Below, piece after piece: positions 1-5,715 of a DNA stretch of 6,290 bases. This stretch comes from an uncultured Ruminococcus sp. (GTDB lineage: Bacteria > Bacillota > Clostridia > Oscillospirales > CAG-272), in assembly GCA_902791785.1 (NCBI GenBank), contig CADAXH010000102.1:1-6290 (forward strand), given 5' to 3'. Made by a program: the position numbers and the translations under genes. The notes below the pieces were generated by a model. The model did not search any database, had not been told where the DNA came from, and saw only the letters and a program-made list of their open reading frames with translations. Numbering within the stretch: position 1 is the stretch's first letter; the number at the start of each line of letters is the position of its first letter.

Positions 1-48
1 TGTAGATTAACAGATCAATCTTGATATTTTCGCGCAAGTAAATAATAT

Positions 49-76
49 AAGAACAGGCTTTAAACGGCCTGCTCTT
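49..76. terminator. Bidirectional intrinsic terminator
   Basis: The arms 49-58 and 67-76 form a 10-pair stem with one imperfect pair, around an 8-base loop. Read on the minus strand the imperfect pair becomes a G-U wobble and the hairpin is followed by a T-rich tract, so it suits the end of the glycerate kinase transcript, whose stop codon is about 60 bases upstream in that direction. On the plus strand the same hairpin is followed by TTTTGTTT, so it could also stop transcription entering from the left. Positions 1-48 have stops in all three forward frames and show no recognisable gene. Confidence 0.7.
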
Positions 77-135
77 TTGTTTGTCCGGGATTTCTATCTT
101 GTGTTATTATTCCACCAATCTTTACAGGACGCTTT

Positions 136-1244
136 CTAGTGACAGAATTCCAAATAAGATAATTCTTCAAGATAAGTGAAAGCGTTTTTTTGCGAATCTT
201 TTTTGTTCTTTGCAAGTTCTGACAAAGTGCGTATGGAAGAAACATTGGAGTATCTGTATAGTAATTCCTTGTCGCTGCAGATTCCCGCAAATAATACAAC
301 TCTGACATTTTTCTTTTGGGCAAGCCTGCATAAGATATCCACAGCTTTTCCGTTCAGACTCTGCCTGTCCAGAGATCCTTCTCCGGTTATAAGAACATCT
401 GATTCGTCGAGCAATTCATCGATTTTCTGATGAGAAATGACTGCCTCTGCTCCGGATAATATTTTTGCTTTATCGAGAAGAACGAGAGGATAACAGATTC
501 CTCCTCCTGCTCCTGTTCCCGGAATGTCACGCACGCTCTTTCCATATTTCTTTTCAAGAACATCTGCATAATTGGTCAGACCTGTTTCGAGCCTTTCAAC
601 CATGTCAGGGTCTGCTCCTTTCTGAGGACCGTATATCCTGCTCGCCCCATTCTCTCCAAGAAGAGGATTTGTAACATCGCTTGCAACTGTGATGGATATA
701 TCTTTGAGATTTTCATATGCAAAGGAAAAATCTGCATCACGGATACTGATCAGATTCCCGGCTCTTATGTCCATAATTTCTTTTCCGCTCTGGTCAAAGA
801 ATTTTGCACCGAGACACTGCATCATTCCGGCTCCGCCGTCATTTGACCCACTTCCGCCTACGCACAGCAGGATTTTTTTGTAACCGAGTTTTATTGCTTT
901 TTCAATGAGCATCCCGACTCCGAATGTTGTGGACATCTCGGGATTTCTTTCTCCCTCTTTTACACCGTCAAGAGCAACAGCCTGAGCCATCTCAACAATT
1001 GCATAATCTTTCGTTATTCCTATATACCCATAATGCTTTTTGCCGATGGAAGATTTTGTCAGCACTCTGAGCCGCTCTTCCTTTTTGTCAGGGCTTCAAG
1101 CGTTCCTTCGCCTCCGTCAGCCATTGGACGGATGTGAATCACCGCATTTTTGTCAGCCTTCCTGATTCCCAGGCTGATTGCTTCACATGCTTCAGCCGAA
1201 GAAATACTGCCTTTGAACGAATCTGGTGAAATGAGATAGCGCAT
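136..1244 (-). pseudogene. Glycerate kinase, type I (GlxK/GarK family), interrupted by a frameshift
   Basis: The family phosphorylates D-glycerate with ATP, usually to 2-phosphoglycerate, feeding C3 acids into lower glycolysis in the cytoplasm. Translation would start at ATG 1244, behind GGAGG at 1250-1254 with 5 bases of spacing. The first frame gives 61 residues with the typical N terminus (YLISPDSFKGS) and MADGGEGTLEAL, then stops at 1059-1061. The rest, 1065 down to 136, lies in another frame and carries VEMAQA, the glycine-rich GGSGSNDGGAGM motif, SRIYGPQKGA, PGTGAGGG and LITGEGSLDRQSLNGK, all family hallmarks. Rejoined, the protein is about 369 residues, close to the usual 370-380. The frame change equals one missing base and could lie anywhere between about 1065 and 1090. 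Placing it right after Ser59 gives the best family-like spacing. No residues seem to be lost otherwise, so the break is either recent or a sequence error. If real, the enzyme is probably inactive, since the ATP and glycerate site is in the second part. The gene is alone on its strand, with its own promoter and terminator. Confidence 0.9.
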
Positions 1245-1272
1245 CTTTGCCTCCGTTTTTTTACTCAAAAAA

Positions 1273-1301
1273 AGAATACCACAAAAGAATTGTTTTGTCG
1301 A
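1273..1301 (-). promoter_or_regulatory. Promoter of the glycerate kinase gene
   Basis: On the minus strand, TCGACA (1301-1296) matches the -35 consensus at 5 of 6 bases. It is followed after exactly 17 bases by TATTCT (1278-1273). The bases before the -10 are TGG, giving an extended -10. Transcription would begin near 1266, leaving a leader of about 20 bases that contains the GGAGG site. The position is inferred from sequence only. Confidence 0.65.
1281..1298. promoter_or_regulatory. 18-bp palindrome inside the glycerate kinase promoter, possible operator
   Basis: ACAAAA-GAATTG-TTTTGT is a near-perfect palindrome: 8 of 9 pairs are symmetric and only the central-flank G/G pair breaks it. It sits almost exactly between the -35 and -10 of the minus-strand promoter and about 40 bases upstream of the plus-strand -10. 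A dimeric repressor bound here would block RNA polymerase at the kinase promoter. AT-rich DNA yields such palindromes by chance, so the operator role is only inference, and no regulator is encoded in the window. Confidence 0.35.
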
Positions 1302-1335
1302 TGAAGTTGTTGTATCTTTGGGAAGAAAAATAAGG

Positions 1336-1341
1336 TATAAT
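1336..1341 (+). promoter_or_regulatory. -10 element upstream of the hydrolase-like gene
   Basis: There is a perfect TATAAT preceded by GG. No good -35 lies at 16-18 bases; the nearest weak candidate, TTGTAT at 1310-1315, would need a 20-base spacer. Transcription would start near 1348, just upstream of the AAAGGGG ribosome site. This -10 lies downstream of the first possible in-frame ATG at 1318, which argues that the true start codon is the later GTG. Confidence 0.5.
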
Positions 1342-1377
1342 GAATATGTAAAAAACAGCTGTGAAAGGGGAAACCTT

Positions 1378-3321
1378 GTGAAAAGAAGAAGCGAATCATT
1401 TTTCGGCATGCATTTCGATTTTCATGCAAAAAAGGATCAGGTCAATATAGGCAGCTTCTGCGATTATGAGACAATAGACAGACTGCTCAGGGAAGTAAAA
1501 CCCGACTATGTTCAGTGCGACACAAAAGGACATGAGGGCATCAGCAGCTATCCCACAAAGACAGGGACGCGTGCTGATGAAATGAAGGGCGACATCCTTA
1601 AAATGTGGAGAGATGAAACAAAGAAGCATGACGTGGCTCTTTTTTCACACTATTCGGGCGTTTGGGACGCCGAAGCAATAACGCAGCATCCTGACTGGGG
1701 TGCAGTAAATGCTGACGGAAAGCCTGACGAAATGGCTGTTTCTGTATTTGGCCCTTATGTTGATGAACTTATGCTGCCGCAGCTGAGAGAGCTCGCTAAG
1801 GATTATGAAATGAACGGCGTGTGGGTGGACGGAGACTGCTGGGGTGCAGTCGAAGACTACAGCCACTGGGCTAGAGACGCATACAAGAGGGAAACGGGAC
1901 TTGACCTTCCGAAAGAAGATGATCTGAAAGGAAGAGAAGATTACAGGAATTTCTGCCGAAGAGCTTTTCTGGAATATGTGAATCATTACTGCTCGGAAAT
2001 ACATAAGGATTATCCGGATTACCAGGTGGCGAGCAACTGGCTGTATACCGCATATGTTCCGGAACCGGAAACAGTCGGAGTAGATTTTGTGTCAGGAGAT
2101 TATTCTCCATCGAACAGCCTTAACTCAGCCAGGTTTGAAGGAAGGGCAATGCAGAATCTCGAAAAGCCCTGGGATCTGATGTGCTGGGGATTCACGAGCA
2201 AGCCAAGGGTCAGCAAAGAGCTTGTCCAGCTGTGCGTGGAAGCGTCGGAAGTCATTTCTCTGGGTGGCGGTTTCTGCATATACAACCCTCAGCTTGTAGG
2301 TTCGGTTGAAAAACAGTACATCGGCAAATGGGCAAGACTGGCCAAGTTCTGCAGGGAAAGAGAAGAAACTTGCCACAAAGCAAAACCTGTGCACGAAGGA
2401 GCAATCATTTTCTCAAAACAGGCGTCGTACTGCTGCAAGAAATCCGTATTCAGAAGATGGAGTCCGGACAACAATAAATATGGTGAGGATATACGTGGAA
2501 TTCTGACAGCTCTTCTCGACGCAGGTTATTCAACAGAAATCCTCCAGTCACACCAGTTCCTGAATCTGTCTGACGAAGAATTATCCGAGTTCGGTTTTTT
2601 TGTGATTAATGACCTTGAAACAATTGAAAACGAAATTAAGGAAAGACTTAAAAAGTATGTCAGGGGCGGAGGAGAAGTAATCGTCTGCGGCCCGGGTTCA
2701 GCAAAGGTGTTTGAAAAAGAACTTGGAGTAAAAGTCAGTTATACTCCGGACGGTGAAAAGTATGAGACATCGGTAGTATCCGGAGATATGTATGCTCCTC
2801 TGGTTTCAGAAGTTGCAGAAGTTACACCCGACGGGGCAGATGTTCTCGACTGGTATTATCTGTCCAAATTCAAAAAGAAAGACGAGAAGAATATTTTTTC
2901 AACGGTAAAAAGTGACGGAAAAGGCAAATGGATCGGAATATACCTGAGTTACTGCGAATACCAGTATGCAAGAAGTACGTCACTGAGAGACATCACGGAT
3001 AACCTCGTGAAAATGAACTACCCGAGGAAAAAAGTGGAAATTGAAAATACCCATATCCCTGAAGTGATTCTCACAGAAAAAAACGGAAAACTCAATGTTA
3101 ACCTGATAAACACAAGCGGGCCTCACGCTGACAGCAGATGCCTGAGTTATGACGAGATAACACCTCTTCACAATCTGCATATTTCCGTTGAGTATCCGCA
3201 ATTGCCTGAGTCGGTCATTGAAATACCGTCGGGAAAACGTCTCAATTATGAATACAGAAACGGAAGGGTAGAACTTGTACTGGACAAACTTGAGATTCAT
3301 TCAGTAATAACAATTGAATAG
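1378..3321 (+). CDS. Putative cytoplasmic glycoside hydrolase (GH29/GHL6-like TIM barrel)
   Basis: This gene encodes 647 residues from GTG 1378, preceded by AAAGGGG at 1364-1370 with 7 bases of spacing. There is no signal peptide or membrane segment, so it should act in the cytoplasm, perhaps on imported oligosaccharides. Three parts are visible. Residues about 8-330 look like a TIM barrel: FGMHFDFHA near the start resembles the FGMFIHWG opening of GH29 fucosidases, followed by YVQCDTKGHEGISSYPTKTG (41-62) and a strand-4 NGVWVDGD (146-153), where Asp151 occupies the position of the GH29 nucleophile. Residues about 335-455 look like an alpha/beta domain akin to the GH42 trimerisation (glutamine-amidotransferase-like) domain, ending in a segment with GGGEVIVCGPG (430-440). 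Residues about 550-647 appear to be a beta-sandwich tail. This layout resembles the hypothetical glycosyl hydrolase 6 group often annotated as alpha-L-fucosidase or beta-galactosidase-like, but the substrate is not known and the acid/base residue cannot be assigned. It is probably transcribed alone: its neighbours are divergent and convergent. It has an unusually large number of cysteines (about 15), which fits a reducing cytoplasm. Confidence 0.75.
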   Translation: MKRRSESFFGMHFDFHAKKDQVNIGSFCDYETIDRLLREVKPDYVQCDTKGHEGISSYPTKTGTRADEMKGDILKMWRDETKKHDVALFSHYSGVWDAEAITQHPDWGAVNADGKPDEMAVSVFGPYVDELMLPQLRELAKDYEMNGVWVDGDCWGAVEDYSHWARDAYKRETGLDLPKEDDLKGREDYRNFCRRAFLEYVNHYCSEIHKDYPDYQVASNWLYTAYVPEPETVGVDFVSGDYSPSNSLNSARFEGRAMQNLEKPWDLMCWGFTSKPRVSKELVQLCVEASEVISLGGGFCIYNPQLVGSVEKQYIGKWARLAKFCREREETCHKAKPVHEGAIIFSKQASYCCKKSVFRRWSPDNNKYGEDIRGILTALLDAGYSTEILQSHQFLNLSDEELSEFGFFVINDLETIENEIKERLKKYVRGGGEVIVCGPGSAKVFEKELGVKVSYTPDGEKYETSVVSGDMYAPLVSEVAEVTPDGADVLDWYYLSKFKKKDEKNIFSTVKSDGKGKWIGIYLSYCEYQYARSTSLRDITDNLVKMNYPRKKVEIENTHIPEVILTEKNGKLNVNLINTSGPHADSRCLSYDEITPLHNLHISVEYPQLPESVIEIPSGKRLNYEYRNGRVELVLDKLEIHSVITIE

Positions 3322-3330
3322 AACAAAACG

Positions 3331-3355
3331 ATCCCGGCCTGAACAAAGCCGGGAT
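3331..3355. terminator. Hairpin terminator between convergent genes
   Basis: A perfect 8-bp GC-rich stem (ATCCCGGC at 3331-3338 with GCCGGGAT at 3348-3355) encloses a 9-base loop. On the minus strand it is followed by CGTTTTGTTC, a proper T-rich tail, and it starts a few bases after the stop of the acyltransferase gene. On the plus strand the tail (TCGTACTATTCC) is poor, so for the hydrolase-like gene it may work only weakly. It fills almost all of the 39 bases between the two stop codons. Confidence 0.75.
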
Positions 3356-3360
3356 TCGTA

Positions 3361-4518
3361 CTATTCCTGATTGCTGACCGGAGATGTAAGATCGTCCGGT
3401 TTTTCTTCTTCTTTCTGTTTTTTCTCCTGCCTTTTTTTCTTTATTTTGCTGAAAGGCCATGTGAACAGTTTGAACAGATATATTCTTCCTATCGCTATAA
3501 GGTCCCATATCAGGAATAACAGTATTGCGGTTCCGATTGTCGCCAGTAAAAGCTGCCATGCTTCAAGGTGGCCGAAGCTTCTGTATCTGTTTTTAAGCCA
3601 GTTGACCCAGATCATGTCTCCGACGTGGAAGAGGTATACGCCGAATGTCGCCTTTCCCATGATACCGAGAACCTTGCGGACCGGTTTTGCATTTATTCGT
3701 ACCTGAGCAAAGAAGCACAATAGACAGACTGCCATTATTACCATAAACGGAGAAATATATGACAGGGCCCTGTCCATGGATTTGTACAGAAGGTCCGAAC
3801 TCTCGACTTTTCCGTTTGTGAGAAGATATGACCTCTGAAGGTCTATCGCCCATGAAGCTGTTGCGGACAGGAAGAAAAGTGGAATCGTAACATACCATTT
3901 GGCAAACTTAGGTATTCCGTGGATTCTGAAATATGAGCCGAAAACAAACAGTATTATGAGCCACATACCGGAGTATCCGCTGCTTGTGACAAACAGGTCT
4001 GATCCTCCAACGAAAGGCAGGCATGTAACAGTTACAAACAGGAATATCATGATGCATCTGTGCTGCTTTTCAGTCAGTTTCTCCAGACCTCTGTTGAGTA
4101 TCGGCATCAGTGCAAAGAGCAGGATGTATGCGTTGAAATACCAGTATGCTTTAGTGGATACGGGGAAGAATGCTTCAATCCATGTGTCCCTTGTGACTGT
4201 GAACTGGGGAAGAAAGAAATGTGTTATTGCCGCAGGCACAGCAAGCCAGAAAACAACTTCCAGCCACATTGCCGCTATTTTCCTGAATTTGAACGTCTTT
4301 TCGGTGTTTACATATCCGGAAATGACGGCATAGCAGTTTACTGCGCAGTAGCCTATCGTCTTCAGGTAGTATGCCGAGTAATATGAGGCAGAACCTGAAG
4401 CGGCGCCTCCGAGAACACCGCCCTGTCCCGTCAGATGCAGCATGATTATCATAATCATGGAAACGCATCTGAATATTTCTATTCCGGGATTTCTCTCTTT
4501 TCTTTGCAATTGTTCCAT
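3361..4518 (-). CDS. Acyltransferase 3 family membrane protein
   Basis: This is a 385-residue integral membrane protein of the acyltransferase-3 family. Such proteins typically move acetyl or other acyl groups onto surface sugars such as O-antigen, capsule, exopolysaccharide or peptidoglycan. ATG 4518 is preceded by AAGGAG at 4528-4533 with 9 bases of spacing. About ten membrane segments can be drawn: roughly 13-30, 52-70, 84-103, 124-141, 155-171, 185-200, 209-226, 253-272, 284-305 and 321-347. The first segment contains the family's Arg-x10-His signature (Arg17, His28), where the histidine is thought to be catalytic. FGVYLFHV at 292-299 matches the conserved late family motif. Residues 357-385 form a highly charged Lys/Glu tail that probably lies in the cytoplasm. 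No fused SGNH domain is present. Substrate and acyl donor cannot be told, and no polysaccharide gene is adjacent. The gene stands alone, with its own promoter and terminator. Confidence 0.9.
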   Translation of the reverse strand: MEQLQRKERNPGIEIFRCVSMIMIIMLHLTGQGGVLGGAASGSASYYSAYYLKTIGYCAVNCYAVISGYVNTEKTFKFRKIAAMWLEVVFWLAVPAAITHFFLPQFTVTRDTWIEAFFPVSTKAYWYFNAYILLFALMPILNRGLEKLTEKQHRCIMIFLFVTVTCLPFVGGSDLFVTSSGYSGMWLIILFVFGSYFRIHGIPKFAKWYVTIPLFFLSATASWAIDLQRSYLLTNGKVESSDLLYKSMDRALSYISPFMVIMAVCLLCFFAQVRINAKPVRKVLGIMGKATFGVYLFHVGDMIWVNWLKNRYRSFGHLEAWQLLLATIGTAILLFLIWDLIAIGRIYLFKLFTWPFSKIKKKRQEKKQKEEEKPDDLTSPVSNQE

Positions 4519-4593
4519 ATCTGACGTCTCCTTAATCTGTTACGTAAGTTAGACGGAATCATTAATCAAAAATCTTGTTTTCTCTGCAAGCCA

Positions 4594-4622
4594 ATTATAC
4601 CACAATGCCCCGACAGAGTCCA
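4594..4622 (-). promoter_or_regulatory. Promoter of the acyltransferase gene
   Basis: On the minus strand there is a perfect TATAAT (4599-4594) with an upstream TGG, an extended -10. Seventeen bases before it is TGGACT (4622-4617), 4 of 6 to the -35 consensus. The transcript would begin near 4587, giving a leader of about 65-70 bases in which I see no riboswitch-like structure. Confidence 0.7.
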
Positions 4623-4668
4623 TACGGGCAAAAACGTGGAAAATTGTTCACACTCTTTCGACAATAGT

Positions 4669-4681
4669 GTTCAAAATGAAC
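4669..4681. promoter_or_regulatory. GTTCA-AAA-TGAAC dyad upstream of the ABC transporter promoter
   Basis: This perfect 5+5 bp inverted repeat with a 3-base centre ends 8 bases before the -35 of the transporter promoter. A further GTTCA lies at 4646-4650, 23 bases upstream in the same orientation, and a weaker ACACT/AGTGT pair at 4650-4654 and 4666-4670 overlaps the region. The position, about 50 bases upstream of the expected start of transcription, suits an activator or a repressor. No matching regulator is encoded in the window, so the role is inferred. Confidence 0.35.
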
Positions 4682-4689
4682 TATGTTAA

Positions 4690-4718
4690 TTGACAAAATA
4701 GAACAAAAGTGGTACACT
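4690..4718 (+). promoter_or_regulatory. Promoter of the ABC transporter operon
   Basis: A perfect TTGACA (4690-4695), a 17-base spacer and TACACT (4713-4718, 4 of 6) preceded by TGG form an extended -10 promoter. Transcription would start near 4725, about 20 bases before the lipoprotein start codon. The in-frame ATG at 4683 lies upstream of this promoter and is therefore not the start. Confidence 0.75.
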
Positions 4719-4745
4719 TGGAGCATAATCATTCGGAGGTTTTTT

Positions 4746-5712
4746 ATGAAAAAAATACTTGTAATTGCTTTATTGCTCCTTGGAATATGCTCTTCACTGC
4801 TCACAGGTTGCGGAAAGAAAGCCAACAGAGTTGTAATATACACGGCTGCAGAAGAAGAAAGAATAGAATATCTGCAGAAGGAACTGAATGCGAAGTTCCC
4901 GGAGTATGAGATAGTGTTCCAGTCAATCGGAACAGGTGCACTCGTATCCAAACTTCAGGCTGAAGGAAAGAGCACGGAGTGCGACATTTTCTATGAAAGA
5001 TCTTTTCTTTGATCTGAAGGATTACGATTTCTCAATATATGACGCATCGGTGACCGAATATACAAAGAATCACCACAAATATGCAGTCAACGGAAAGACG
5101 GACGGAACAATCGTTGTCAACAAGAAGGTACTGAGCCAGAACGGATGCGATATTCCGAAGACTTATGAAGATCTTCTCAAACCCGAATACAAAGGCCTCA
5201 TAACAATGCCCAGCCCGAAGAGCTCCGGAACAGGTTATGCTTTCTACAACGGTCTCGTCTCTTCAATGGGAGAAGAAGCAGCTCTTAAATATTTTGAAGC
5301 ACTCGACAAGAATATGAAGGAGTACACAACATCGGGTTCTGCTCCCATCAAGGCTGTAAACAAGGGCGAAGTTGCAATCGGCGTCGGTCTGCTCTGGCAG
5401 TGCGTCGACTACGCAAACAAGAACAGCGACCTCGAAGTAGTATTCCTCAACAATGAAGCTTCATACAATCTTTTCACAATGGGCATCATTTCCGGAAAAG
5501 AGACAAACGAGGCAGTAAAGAATGTGTTCGATTATCTTTACAAAGAACTGAACAAGGTGCAGTGCGAAAAATACAACCCCGACAAGATTTATGTAAATCA
5601 GGGAAGCGCCGGGATAAGCAATTATCCGGAAGGCTTTTCAGAGATAGTCATGAAGGGTGTTTTCGATTTCAATTACAAACAGAATCTTCTGGACAAATGG
5701 ACCTGGAGCTAA
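4746..5712 (+). pseudogene. ABC transporter substrate-binding lipoprotein (iron/2-aminoethylphosphonate-like family), frameshifted
   Basis: This is the receptor of an importer in the COG1840-like family (ferric iron, aminoethylphosphonate and related ligands). ATG 4746 follows GGAGG at 4735-4739 with 6 bases of spacing. Residues 1-21 are a lipoprotein signal with lipobox Leu-Thr-Gly-Cys (Cys22), so the mature protein would be lipid-anchored outside the cell. RVVIYTAAEEE and FQSIGTGALVSKLQAEG follow as the usual N-terminal lobe. This frame stops at 5010-5012 after 88 residues. From about 4993 the next frame (+1) continues DLKDYDFSIYD, a segment containing TIVVNKKVL, KTYEDLLKPEYKGLITMPSPKSSGTGYAF, TTSGSAPIKAVNKGEVAIG and a C terminus ending LLDKWTWS, up to the TAA at 5710. 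The join is about 8-9 residues short for the family, pointing to a small deletion rather than a one-base slip. An internal restart at ATG 4993 has no ribosome site and would lack signal and first lobe. The break would destroy the receptor if real. The ligand cannot be predicted safely. It is the first gene of an operon with the ATPase 3 bases downstream. Confidence 0.88.
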
Positions 5713-5715
5713 GTC

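Noticed and set aside
1..48. Possible end of an upstream plus-strand gene
   Set aside because: All three forward frames close within the first 24 bases and too little sequence is present to recognise a product.
1318..1377. In-frame upstream start that would add 20 residues to the hydrolase-like protein
   Set aside because: It lies upstream of the perfect TATAAT at 1336-1341, has no ribosome site and gives non-family sequence; GTG 1378 has AAAGGGG at proper spacing.
1645..2394. Several minus-strand open frames of 60-119 codons
   Set aside because: They lie antisense within the hydrolase-like gene and show no family motifs or start signals.
3899..4333. 144-codon open frame on the plus strand
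   Set aside because: It is entirely antisense to the well-supported acyltransferase, with no ribosome site or recognisable motif.
4519..4593. Possible riboswitch in the acyltransferase leader
   Set aside because: The leader is only about 65-70 bases, and I found no conserved aptamer core or terminator hairpin.
4683..4745. In-frame ATG upstream of the lipoprotein start
   Set aside because: It lies before the -35 box, so it would not be transcribed, and it would bury the lipoprotein signal; ATG 4746 has a clear GGAGG.
4993..5712. The downstream part of the binding protein as an independent gene
   Set aside because: It lacks a ribosome site, a signal peptide and the first ligand-binding lobe, and it continues the upstream fragment by family order.
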